The position numbers were made by a program, and so were the translations under genes. Of a stretch of 64,000 bases of DNA, positions 45,032 to 54,904 are shown piece by piece. Location of the stretch: assembly GCA_947311845.1 (NCBI GenBank), contig CAMZMU010000027.1, positions 78,406,825-78,470,824 on the forward strand, written 5' to 3'. This DNA comes from Poa pratensis (Eukaryota; Streptophyta; Magnoliopsida; Poales; Poaceae). Each line of letters begins with the position of its first letter. The stretch's first letter is position 1. A model generated the notes under the pieces. The model made no database searches and was not told the origin of the DNA. It was given only the letters and a program-made list of their open reading frames with translations.

Positions 45032-45670
45032 TCATGTGAGCATAACTGCATTAGAATTTATGGAAGCCATTTGACAAACTAATCTTTTGTCGTGGTGAAA
45101 ACTTGGCACATGGACGGATGAGCTGCAATGTTGCAGAGAGAAAACACTGCAAGACAGGCAGAAAAACATACCAGCAGGAGTGGAGGCAGCAAATACATCG
45201 TTAACTGGACGCTTGCCTAAGCGAATTTCCTCTCTGCGCGCGTCATCCTGGAGCAACGAAGCAGAAGAAGCACGGTCGCCAGCTGAGTCAGGCATTGCAA
45301 GACGGCGACGCCGAGAGGGGCGTTCAGGAACATCAGGGGACAGTCGCTCCGGAGCACGACGCCGGCGAACAGAAGCTCGCACAGGATAAGATCGGACATG
45401 TTCATCTGAATTAACAACAGCCAAGCAAGCCAAAGCAGGATCAGACGTAGACTGTACATTGTCGACAAAAGAAACCGGCAGCAAAGGCAAGGTGTCAGCA
45501 ACAACAGGAACAGAGTCAGAAGAAGAAGCAGGCACTGCATAGCGACGACGCCGAGAAGGACGAATAGGAATATCAGGCGGCAGGCACTCCGGAGCACGAG
45601 GACGACGAACAGAGGGTCGTGCCCAGAAGAGGTGGGCGATCCAGAGTGTACAAGAATATTGGGAATTTTC
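45032..45670 (-). pseudogene. Arg/Ser/Pro-rich gene fragment, unidentified
   Basis: A minus-strand frame runs from about 45670 to 45032. It contains two related segments, RRPRAPECLPPDIPIRPSRR (about 45600-45545) and RRRRAPERLSPDVPERPSRR (about 45370-45300), separated by an acidic Val/Ser-rich linker, so it holds an internal duplication of about 240 bp. The frame lacks a convincing start and splice context. It lies inside the probable Helitron and fits a captured exon. I do not recognise the source gene. Confidence 0.4.
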
Positions 45671-45885
45671 CTGATATCCTCGATGTGTACGAACAATATT
45701 ACTTATAGCTCCTTTTTCCTGAATTGTTCCATTTGTTACAATAGGTCATAGTTGTGATTGCAGTCCAAAGGACAAAAGGACGTGGCAAGCTATCCAGAGT
45801 GTGCAAGAATATTGGGAATTTTCCTGATATCCTTGACGTGTACGACAGTATCTCTTTTAGCTCCTTTTTCCTTAATTTTTTCCCA
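45634..45885. repeat. Direct repeat of ~90 bp, copies 161 bp apart
   Basis: The segment caagaatattgggaattttc with its downstream context appears at about 45634-45725 and again at about 45795-45885, about 90 percent alike by eye (shared ctgatatcct.ga.gtgtacga and tagctcctttttcct). It lies close to the 3' end of the probable Helitron. Confidence 0.7.
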
Positions 45886-46612
45886 CATTTACTAAACCGT
45901 ATTTCTTCATGGTAAATTCGTTGTGAGTTTCTCGCCCTCCTCGACGGTAATTTCCAGTCGATGATCTTCAACCACAGAATTTGAGTTAACAGGAAGGGCG
46001 CGGCGTGTCGCCGCGCCGAATTCCACTAGTATCATTTGAAGGCCGCTTCTATTGCCCTACCGACCAGGGTCTTATGGTAGTGGAGACTAGTGCGAACCAG
46101 CCGCCGTGTTTTGTGCTGGCTATTGATATTAGTGTACAACGAGATCCCGGTATGTCATTCACTATCCACCTGGTGGACAATGGCGGGGAGCTGATATTGG
46201 TGCATCGTAATGTACGGTGCCGACGATGGCAAGTGAGGATCAGGCCGAGTGGTCGGACAATCGGGACAATGAGAAAAGAAGAATCCGTAGAGTATAAAAC
46301 ATATCAGCTAGACCTCAAGGCAATGAACACAAAACCAACCCTTGGACTTGGTGGGCGTGCAGTATTTATAGGCTTCAGGTGAAAGTGTCTCCGTCAGTGT
46401 TCCCTTCCATTAAGGGTGACTCCATCTATGTAGGATCGGATGATGATCTTATGTTGCGCACTTTCAAGGGCAATGGGGTGTACTGTCTTATGGATGGAAC
46501 TACTGAGCCTTATGGCATCTTTGAAGATGTAGGCTTCGACGACCCTGTAAATGGACCCTGGGGTATCGATGACTATCTATCCTGGTATGTCACAGAGTCT
46601 GACGACGATTAG

Positions 46613-48112
46613 AAGAATGCATGGATGATTATCATGTAGCCTGTATTAGTTTGCAGAGAAGTTAGCGTGAGTTTTTTGGGCTGTATTTTTTACTGTCCGT
46701 TACTATATTTATTATGTCCATTAGTATTTGTAGCTAAAAATTGTATGGACGCTGGAACTTTTTCGTGATCTACTTTATGTTTCCTCAATTACATTTGACG
46801 TCATTTTGTTAGTTTCATTCTATTATGTGAGTTTGGTTGGGGAAATCCACCCGTAGAAAATTGATGCATGAGTGCTCTTTGGTGCAGTTATCCCCGATTT
46901 TGTAGGCACCGGCTCGTTGATGCATTGACGGTGAGCTGAGCAATGAGCAGGCTAGATGAAATCGCCAACATAATCATAGTGAACTGAGCATTTGGCTACA
47001 ATGGGTCATAGTATATGCTATTTTTTATCGTCGATCAAACATTTGGCCAGAGTTGACCAAGTATATTACTGAGAGAAGAAAGTAGAAAGAGAAGTTTTCT
47101 TTTCAAATCGAGGCAACAACCTTCCTATTAAGAATAGTATTTCCAGATTTTATAAGAAAAAGGATGAATACCATAACTACAACCGCTTACTAGGACATAA
47201 TTGACAGACACCACCATGACAACACTAATTGACACACAAAAATAAGAAGACCCCATGGAACTACCACTAAGCGTCATCTCATCACATATTCACCACGGTC
47301 TATAGGAACATCGAGGAATGTATTTACCACGGATGAAAAGAGCCCGCCTACACTACTCTAGCCAGACAACACGTCAAAGATCTTCATCTCTTATTTTGCT
47401 GACGGGCTTCGAATGAGAGATAGGAAAAAACATGCACCGATCCGATCTACCTAGTATATATATACCTGCCACAATTTCATCATTACCGCCCACACAACGC
47501 CACGACAGCTCAAATCTACTACGACGCAACGGAACAAAGCAACATTTATCCAAAGAAGGAATGTAAGAAACTATATTAATGTGATGTTGGATATTTAAGT
47601 GGGTTTCAACATTGTATTCAATATGTTTTTATCTTTCTAATTCAATGTCAAAGTGTTCATAGTATATTTTTCAATGGGAAAACTTGTATGTCTCGTCGTC
47701 GTTGTTGGCATTGCTCAGGAGTCACACGAGTTACTTTTGAGAAAACAAGAATATTGTAACACCTGGAAATGGAGCATAAGTAAAGCCTCTACCTTGTTGC
47801 CTCAAGATATGTTGTCATCCTTTTAATGCTGGATTGTTGTATTTCGTTTGATCATCTTATTCTTAGACAATTAATTAATTTGCTTATAGATTGGGCGAGG
47901 GGACGTCCATATTACAGTAAGACCAAGTAGTCGTATTAGTGGAAATTCCAATAATTTTGGCATAAAACAATCATTTCACTGTGTTAGCTTGCTAATGTAA
48001 ATATGTTCAATGTAAAAAAGTTTAAATGGTTTGAATGGAGTAATAAATAAATAAACCAGATAGCTAGCTTACTAGAGGAAACAGTTTGAAACTCACACGT
48101 ACCGGCACGCGC
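46613..48112. other. Intergenic, nothing recognised
   Basis: It starts with the 3' flank of the F-box gene. The rest is A/T-rich. A somewhat denser stretch at 47100-47540 carries many short Thr/His-rich frames on plus but no motif. No transposon ends were found. Confidence 0.35.
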
Positions 48113-48988
48113 TCAGTGGAACATAACACGCTGGGAAGAAAAGCGAGTAGCCAGAGGCTTGTGTCGGGCCTCGTACTCGTTACACTTCTTGCCTTTTATT
48201 TTTCTGATTTCTGATCTGATGCTTGAACAGAGGTATACAGACATATAAATAGCACTTGTAGCAGCTAACGTAGTAGCAGGATTCGAAACTCTAGTAGCTA
48301 CACTAGTGGGATGGCTAGAAGCGCAGGACGCCGATGTCCACGACCTGGCCGTCCTCCTCCCCTCCCCGAGCAGCCTCTTGATGTGCGTCGTTATCTTACA
48401 GATGTCCTTCCTGGCCGCCGCACCCTCGGCGGTGACGGAGGTGAGCTCCTTGTACGTGCGTGGCATGCCGAGGCTGCGGCACGCGACGTAGAGGCAGGCG
48501 GCGTAGACGGAGTCCCGGTTCCGGCCGAGCTGGCAGCCCATGGCCCCGTTCAGCATCTTCAACGTCCCCATGGCATGGTCCCGGATGTCGGCCACGAGGC
48601 CGAGCCGGTCCGCCATGTCGGTGATGCGGCGGAAGCCGTCCACCAAGGTCTTGTCGGAGGCCCCGCGGCGTCGAGCGACAACGACATCCTCGGCAGGGCG
48701 GCGGGGGACTTGTTGGCATCTGTTGGAGTAGGTGATGACAGTGGAGAGCTTGGCCTCGAGGAAGAGGTCGTCGGAGGAGGAGCCCTCGTCAAAGTAGTGC
48801 GCGTTGAGGAAGAGGTCGTCGGAGGAGCCCTCGTCAAAGTAGTGCGCGTCGAGGACGAGCGCGCACTCGGTGCAGATGGTGTCGCCCGTGGCCTGGTCGA
48901 CGACCACCTGCGTCGAGCGGGGGCAGCAGTTCGGGCAGAACCCCCACTGGTCCGCCGCCGAGCTGGAAGACATGGCTAGCAAACTCAC
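48113..48988 (-). pseudogene. TFIIB-like transcription factor, truncated
   Basis: TFIIB bridges TBP at the promoter and RNA polymerase II. The minus-strand frame starts at 48988, with a second ATG at 48973 that better matches the family. It has the zinc ribbon (CPNC at residues 18-21 and CTEC at 39-42), then a first cyclin-like repeat (FRRITDMADRLGLV ... CQLGRNRDSVYAACLYVACR ... TYKELTSV). After KRLLGEG near 48350 a one-base insertion shifts the frame. Even in the other frame a stop follows at about 48311, so the second cyclin repeat is absent. Residues after the ribbon are replaced by a 15-16 residue tandem duplication (DAHYFDEGSS.DDLFL). It is about half to three quarters of normal length. 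A TATA box lies upstream. Confidence 0.75.
48758..48850 (-). repeat. 48/45 bp in-frame tandem duplication in the TFIIB-like gene
   Basis: Units 48758-48805 (48 bp) and 48806-48850 (45 bp) differ by one extra codon and a single base. They repeat an acidic AHYFDEGSS.DDLFL segment just after the zinc ribbon, in the region corresponding to the B-reader/linker of TFIIB. Confidence 0.85.
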
Positions 48989-49082
48989 GCGCGCAAGGAC
49001 GCAGCTCGTCTCCTACCCTACTGCGGATGGATCAAGGTTTCCGGCAGCGCGACGTGTGAGGATCAGTGGGAGGAGGACGGGC

Positions 49083-49095
49083 AGCTATTTATAAA
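49083..49095 (-). promoter_or_regulatory. TATA box of the TFIIB-like gene
   Basis: On the minus strand the sequence reads GTTTATAAATAGC, a canonical TATAAATA core. It lies about 100-115 bp upstream of the start codon, a normal plant distance. Confidence 0.65.
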
Positions 49096-49825
49096 CTGTG
49101 CGCGCCCGTGTTGTGTACACTGAGATGCGAGCTCGACTCGGAATCACACTTACGCGCCGAGTCTGATTCCAGGCCGGTCATGCAAGTCGTCCGTCTCCGA
49201 CTCACGGACGATTTGGCCTGGACGCTTGATAATCGGTGGTGCTGAAGTAGCACCCCTTTTCAATTTATGAATTGTGCGAGGCTAATATGTGTCTTATTTT
49301 TTACCATCTCACATCATATAAGACTTGTAATCATATATTGGGGCTTGGAATCACGAATCTAGAATTGCTGGAGCAGTTTCCGTTGTTTGGGTGGCGGTGG
49401 AATTCGGGCCTGGAAACTTATGTCAATTCGGGTCTTGAAATGGATTGCTAGTCAAATTCAGTTCCAAGCAAACTTTGCTACATCCAAACACAGCATAAGA
49501 GATATATTCCACACAAAAAACGATCCATGAACTCTGTTTTAGCAATTACAAACATGACCATCAAGATAAAGATGTGATTCCACCTGTTTCAATTGAATGA
49601 AGAGACCGACATAAGGGGACGTTATATATGTTCATCCAAGAATTTGGGCTAACTTTGGGATTTTTGGAAGGAAATGGCAAGTGAAACTACATTCGATCGA
49701 CGTTCAAAGAAGGCACTATTGGTATTTTTCATCCTTATTTATTCTAAGTCTGGACAGTGGACACAAGAAACAGATGCAGAGGCCAAAGGTATAACTGCCA
49801 ACCCAGGAGAACACATTATATAGCC
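49096..49825. other. Intergenic between the TFIIB-like gene and the RLK 3' end
   Basis: GC-rich promoter-proximal DNA to about 49220, then A/T-rich sequence. No exon or repeat was identified. The part nearest 49825 should be 3' UTR of the receptor kinase gene before the copia insertion. Confidence 0.4.
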
Positions 49826-49882
49826 TCAAATATTCTTTATGGTGCCACAGTAGTCATGGAGATGCTGCAGCCTGATTTCATG
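49826..49882 (-). pseudogene. Severed C-terminal codons of the LRR receptor kinase
   Basis: Read on the minus strand from the left target-duplication copy, 19 codons continue the kinase frame (HEIRLQHLHDYCGTIKNI) to TGA at 49826-49828. The duplication tcatg links this exactly to the main gene at 54905-54909. The copia insertion separates the two by 5 kb. Confidence 0.75.
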
Positions 49883-49968
49883 TGTTGTGAATGAGCAACA
49901 ATATTTCAATGGGGCCAAATGCCAGTACATATACATGTGGTGAACAGTAAAACTATACACATCTAACA
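49883..49968 (-). repeat. Copia 3' LTR (86 bp)
   Basis: On the minus strand it starts TGTTAGATGTGTATAG and ends CATTCACAACA. It matches the 5' LTR at 54819-54904 with about ten differences, so the copy is not recent. Confidence 0.9.
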
Positions 49969-51290
49969 CCCCCTCCCTCAAACTCATGGTGGATCAACAA
50001 CACTGAGTTTGGAGAGAAAGAACCCATGCTGCGCTCGAGTCTGTGCCTTCGTGAAAAATCCGCCAGCTGTAACTCAGAGGGCACATAGTGAAGAGTAAGA
50101 AGCTGGTCCTGCACAGCAGCACGCACAAAGGAGGCATCGACACCGATGTGCTTGGTGAGCTCATGCTTCACCGGGTCACGCGCAATGCTGATAGCACCTG
50201 TACTGTCTGACAATAGAGGAGTGGGTGCAGCAGCAGTAACACCAAAATCCTCTAGTAACCATCGCAACCAGGTCACCTCAGCCGTCAACATAGCCATCGC
50301 TCGCAACTCAGCCTCTGCACTAGAGCGGGAAACTGCAGTCTGCTTCTTCGTCTTCCAGGCAATGAGAGATCCTCCAAGAAAAACACAATAGGCAGACAGC
50401 GAGCGGCGATCAGAAGGATCACTAGCCCACGTAGCATCAGAGTAGGCCTGGAGCTGGAGAGAGCTGGAGCGAGGAAAGAAAAGGCGACGGGAGATCGTGC
50501 CACGAAGATATCGGAGAACACGAAGGAGGTGACTATAGTGGACAGAGCTGGGAGCAGAAACGAACTGACTCAGAATGTGGACAGGATATGATATATCTGG
50601 ACGAGTGACAGCTAGGTAGACAAGGCTCCCAACAAGGTGGCGATAGCGTGTGGGGTCTGTGAGGGGATCACCATCAGTAGCACGAAGCTGAACATTGAGC
50701 TCCATAGGAGTCTCAGCAGTGCGCTCATCACCAAGAGCGGCACGAGCAAGAAGATCCTGAATATATTTTTCTTGGGAGATGAAGAAGCCATCAGAAGTCG
50801 AAGAGACCTCAATCCCAAGAAAATAGCGAAGAGGACCAAGATCAGACATCAGGAACTGCTCACGGAGGCGGGCCTTAACAAAGGCAATATACTCAGGGTC
50901 GTCGCCAGTAATGATCATGTCATCAACATATAAGAGGAGGAGCGTCCGACCACGAGGTGAGGTGTGGACAAACACGCGGGGTCATGGTCGCTAGGCGAGA
51001 AACCAGCGGCAGTCACCACAGAGGCGAAACGCTCAAACCAGGCGCGAGGGGCTTGTTTAAGGCCATAGAGGGAGCGCCGAAGACGGCAGACCATACCATC
51101 AGGAACAGAGTACCCCGGTGGTGGCTGCATATAAACCTCCTCACGCAACTCACCATTGAGAAAAGCATTCTGGACGTCAAGCTGAGACACAGACCAATGA
51201 CGAACAGAAGCCACAGCGAGAAGAGTGCGAACAGTGGTCATGTGAGCGACGGGAGCGAACGTCTCATCATAATCGGCCGTGCTCCTGCTG
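49953..51290 (-). pseudogene. Copia reverse transcriptase and RNase H
   Basis: Two frames cover the domain. The upstream one (to about 50965) has [30 protein letters not shown], the copia hallmark VYMQPPPGY and [16 protein letters not shown] frameshift follows near 50965, then the catalytic [12 protein letters not shown]. RNase H follows with AYSDATWASDPSDRRS, SRSSAEAELRA, LLSDSTGA and TKHIGVDASFVR. The frame runs through the polypurine tract and stops inside the 3' LTR at 49953-49955. The YVDD box and this order identify Ty1/copia. Confidence 0.88.
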
Positions 51291-52780
51291 AAAGCCACGA
51301 GCCACAAGCCGAGCTTTGTAACGCTCAAGAGAACCATCGGAGCGAGTCTTGATCTTATAGACCCACTTGCATGTGATGGGACGAACACCAGGAGGAGGGG
51401 AAACGAGATCCCACGTGCCAGTGCGCTCAAGTGCAGCAATCTCCTCAGCCATCGCAAGCTGCCATTCAGACTGAGCCATGGCATCCCGATAGGAAGAGGG
51501 CTCAACAACAGCCGAAAGACCAAACTGGGAAGGAGAATAGCGATCAGGAGACCGTAACGAAGGCCGAGACCGAAGGTTATGAACCGGTGTACACGGGGAA
51601 GGTGGCGCTCCGGAAGTAGAGGGCATGTCAGAGGGATCATCCTCAACACGAGGGCGACGAGTGTAGTGGAGAGGAAAGGGAGAGAGGGTAGGATGCACTG
51701 GAGAGGGAGGTGGCGAGGGAGGAGAAGAGGATGGTGTCGGCGGTGTATCGGGAACAGTGGGACTCGGCGGAGGTGGAGGTGGAGGAGGAACATGAGGCAC
51801 GGAGGGAGATGTGTCGGGAAGTATAAGAAAGGAGATATCCTCAACCGAAAAGGTCGAGGCAGTAGGACGCGGATAGTACGAACGAGACTCATCAAAGGTG
51901 ACATCACGGGAAATACGGAGCCGACGAGTAACAGGATCCCAACATCGATAGCCCTTGTGCTCATCACTATAGCCAAGAAAGACACACTCAACCGACTGAG
52001 CGGTCAATTTGGTGCGTTCGCGGGGAGCTAAGAGAACATAGCACACACACCCAAACATGCGAAGAGATGAGTAGTCAGGAGAACGACCCGAGAGACGCTC
52101 CATGGGGATACCACCCTGCAAGGCAGCCGAAGGCTGGATGTTGATAAGATAGGTGGATGCGGAAACAGCCTCAGCCCAAAAGTGGGGAGGAAGAGAGGCA
52201 GCGATCATCATCGCACGAGCCGTCTCAAGGAGGTGGCGATGCTTGCGCTCAGCAACGCCATTCTGAGCATGGGCACCAGGACAAGAGAACTGGGCAAGAG
52301 TACCCTCCTGAGCAAGAAAACCACGCAACATCTGGGAGATATACTCACCAGCCGAGTCAGCACGAAAAACACGAATGGGGTGGAAAACTGGGTGTGTACC
52401 ATGGCAGCAAATCGCTTGTATATAGGGAGAACCTCGCTGCGAGATTTCATAAAATAGAGCCAAGTGTAGCGAGAGAAGTCATCAATAAAGAACATAGTAG
52501 CGATGACCACCTTTCGAATCGAAGGGAGCAGGACCCCATACATCAGAATGCACTAAGTCGAAAGGACGCTGAGAGACTGACTCACTCGTAGGATAAGGTA
52601 ATTGAGTCTGTTTGCCAAGTCTACAACCATTACAATGTAAAGATACATCGCCAGAGACAGACCCTAAGACACCTTGATGCACTAGCGAGGACAAGCGAGA
52701 GCCACATATATGACCAAGTCGATGATGCCACTGTTGGAAGGACGCAGAGGAGGAGGCAGCAAGAGCATGCGACTGGCGGG
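51270..52780 (-). pseudogene. Copia integrase
   Basis: On the minus strand it starts with the zinc-binding HHCC region ([20 protein letters not shown] near 52730, CNGCRLGKQ near 52630), then the core with [11 protein letters not shown] near 52570, [11 protein letters not shown] near 52475, [10 protein letters not shown] near 52365 and [13 protein letters not shown] near 52275. The GKF-type C-terminus ([24 protein letters not shown]) and a Pro/Ser-rich linker to RT follow. Frameshifts near 52460 and 52390 split the core. Confidence 0.85.
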
Positions 52781-52956
52781 TGTGGTGGCAGCGGAAGGAA
52801 CACGAAGCCAGTCAACCTCCCAAAGGCCCTGAGCATCATGGCGCCGAGGGCCAGCTCCAACTAGAGCCTTGGTGCGACGATCCTGAACAGAGCAAGAGTC
52901 GGGATCAAGAATGACACGACAACCAGAATCAGCAAGTTGAGCGGCAGAGAAAAGAT

Positions 52957-53421
52957 TCATGGTAAGACGAGGAACATGAGAAACACCAGGAACAGAGAAG
53001 GACGGAGTAGAAAGAGTGCCACGACTAGCAACAGGAAGCGGTGTGCCGTCGGCAGTAAGAACATTGACAGGAGAATCAAGAGGTCGAAGAGAAGACAGAG
53101 GGAAGAATCAGAAGACATGTGAAAGGAAGCTCCAGAATCCAGAACCCACGGAGATGTACCTGACTGTGTAGGCGGTGGTGGCGGAGCAGCAGTAGTGGAA
53201 GCAGTCAGGGAGGCAGCAGTGCCTGTCGAGGAAGAACCCGAGGAAGCCAGTATACGCTTGAGCCGCACAATGTCCTGGTCTGTGAGTGATGCAGTAGAGG
53301 AGCGACTCAGGTCACGCTGCTTCTGGTGACAGTCAGACTCTGGGTGACCCGGCTTCTTGCAGTAGCCACAGAAGGTGTGAGAGCGCCGACCTGATCGTGC
53401 ATAAGGCGGGCGCCCGCTCAC
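52957..53421 (-). pseudogene. Copia nucleocapsid zinc knuckle and protease
   Basis: The frame has the CCHC knuckle CGYCKKPGHPESDC, a Ser/Thr/Pro linker, then the aspartic protease active site WVLDSGASFHM. A frameshift near 53095 moves the rest of the protease into another frame, which resumes with the GAG-pre-integrase region (SAAQLADSGC) upstream of 52960. Confidence 0.82.
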
Positions 53422-54284
53422 CCCCCTGAGGGAGTAGGGAGCAGCGGTGGAGCAGACGACACAGGAGCTCGGGCAGAGAGCACAGTGGGAACCACAAGCA
53501 AACCAGCAGAACGGAGACGTGTCTCCTCAGCTCGAAGCTCTGCAAGCACCTCTGATATAGGAACACGACGACCACGGGCAAGCAGGTGAGCACGCCGAGG
53601 CTCAAACTCTGTACGGAGGCGAGACAGGAACTCATGGACACGCTGAAACTCCAAATCTGACCTCACTGACTGACAGCAGCGACAAGCACCACAAACAACT
53701 GTCCTCAGAGAGTCAAGCTGACGCCAGATGGCAGAGCACTGTGTGTAGAACTCATCAACAGTAGAGTCACCCTGCTGAAGATCATGCTCCTGACGCACTA
53801 CAGAAGGTAGAGAGCATCACCAGAGGGCTGATAGCGCTGACAAAGATAAGTCCACATCGCAGCAGCAGCCCAGCCCATAAACTCAGAGGCAAACTGGGGT
53901 AGAACACTAGCAGTGAGGACGGCAGCAGCACGAGCATCATCATTGCACCACTGAGTGTAAACAGACAGAGCATCCCGATAGATGGAGAGAGACTCGAGTA
54001 ATCCGATACCTGCTGGTCATAGGCTTCAACTGCAAGATCATCAGCATTCTTGGCGGCATCCCGATCAGCCTGAGAAGCATCAGCGGCAAGAACGGGTGGC
54101 ACCGGTGGGGTGGGAGCCACAGGAGCAACGGGCACGGCGGACAGGAGACCTCGCCAGAGAGAACACCCCACAGCAGGAGGCCACGCATGTGGATACGCAT
54201 AAAGCCCACAAAGTCGGCGTAGTTGGTGCCATCAAAGATCACAGAGCACCGAGGAATAGCAACATAGCCCGAAGAAGACATCAC
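53418..54284 (-). pseudogene. Copia gag capsid (UBN2-type), frameshifted
   Basis: Start ATG near 54284 (MSSSGYVAIPRCSVIFDGTN), a normal copia gag opening. A Pro/Ala linker and an AADASQADRDAAKNADDLA helix follow, then LQQGDSTVDEFYTQCSAIWR and LEFQRVHEFLSRLRTEFE, features of UBN2-type capsid. Frameshifts near 54200, 54020 and 53790 break it. Confidence 0.75.
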
Positions 54285-54800
54285 GAGCTTTCTGCTCTGT
54301 TGGAATCCGGTTTCAAATCCGGAATTTTCCGGGCCTGGTAAGAAATCCGGTATGAAATCCGGAATTTTCCGGGCCTGGTACCGGAATCAATCTGGAATGA
54401 ATTCCGGGTCAGCACCGGGCGAGAACCGGGCGAAATAGAGAGAGTCCAGTACCGGTTTTTGGAATCCGGTTTGAAAACCAGAAAATTCCGGGATCAGTAC
54501 CGAAAGGCCCGACGCGTCGCGACGCGATGCGGACGGAGACAAGGTGAGCAGCAGCGGTGCCGGGCGGGGCAGCAACCAGGAGGGCCGGTGGCCGGAGCAG
54601 CGGCTGCCGGAGGACCGGCAGCAGGCCGTGAGACGACGGCGGCGGCGGACGGCGACGGCCGGCAGCAGGCTGTGGGGACGGCGGCGGCCGGGCAGCAGGT
54701 CAGCTGGAGGAAGAGGAGGAGCGCAGGTCGGCCGGAGCAACGGCGACGACGGCGACGGTGGGCGGAGTTGCAACGCCCGTGGAGGAGGAGGAGGAGAGCT

Positions 54801-54818
54801 ACCTAAGCTCTGATACCA
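54801..54818 (-). other. Copia primer-binding site
   Basis: On the minus strand, immediately after the 5' LTR, the sequence is TGGTATCAGAGCTTAGGT. This is the classical initiator-methionine tRNA PBS and confirms the minus orientation. Confidence 0.9.
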
Positions 54819-54904
54819 TGTTGTGAATGAGCAACAGTATTCTAATGGGGCCAAAGGACAGTACATATACATATGGTGAACAATAAAACTATACACATCT
54901 AACA
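54819..54904 (-). repeat. Copia 5' LTR (86 bp), supplying a stop codon to the kinase
   Basis: It starts TGTTAGATGTGTATAG on the minus strand. Entered from the kinase frame, the first bases encode V-R-C-V and then TAG at 54889-54891, ending the interrupted protein. At 86 bp it is far shorter than typical copia LTRs. Confidence 0.9.

Larger units (their letters stand above)
40571..46029 (+). mobile_element. Probable Helitron (5.46 kb) in the F-box gene
   Basis: The 3' end has the Helitron signature: a perfect 9 bp stem with a 3 nt loop (ggcgcggcg at 45997-46005, cgccgcgcc at 46009-46017), then 8 bases, then CTAG at 46026-46029, followed by host T at 46030. The 5' side begins ctaactatatgaaagatgag at 40571 after a host A. 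The expected initial T of a TC terminus is missing there, but tctaactatatg is present in the second copy of a 55 bp tandem duplication (40571-40625, 40626-40680). There is no target duplication, and the F-box reading frame continues from 40570 to 46030. The interior has no RepHel, so the element would be non-autonomous. It holds possible gene fragments and a nested MITE. Confidence 0.65.
37451..46612 (+). pseudogene. DUF295 F-box gene, split by a CACTA element and a probable Helitron
   Basis: F-box proteins of this class link an SKP1/CUL1 ubiquitin ligase to a target through a DUF295 beta-propeller. Host coding pieces are about 37451-37525 (exon 1, start ATG 37451, donor gtaag), 37616-38045, 40402-40570 and 46030-46612. 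Exon 2 opens with the F-box (DWSNLSDGTAGLISERLL ... RFRAVCCPW). DUF295 follows (GLLILVDMSSYVVCLLNPLT, AGGLADDSTFAVYF, HTLALAKPGDECW), then SFEGRFYCPTDQGLMVVETS, HLVDNGGELILVHRN, LGLGGRAVFIG and VSPSVFPSI, stop TAG 46610-46612. The frame is continuous across both insertion sites when they are removed. Other damage includes a likely frameshift in exon 1 and one near 46380. The two insertions alone destroy function. Confidence 0.85.

Noticed and set aside
40402..46612. The F-box 5' and 3' parts as two separate genes
   Set aside because: The second part starts mid-domain exactly where the first stops, in the same frame, with a Helitron-like terminus at the junction.
50957..52591. Plus-strand frames through the copia element
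   Set aside because: They mirror the minus-strand integrase and reverse transcriptase and contain only charged low-complexity sequence.
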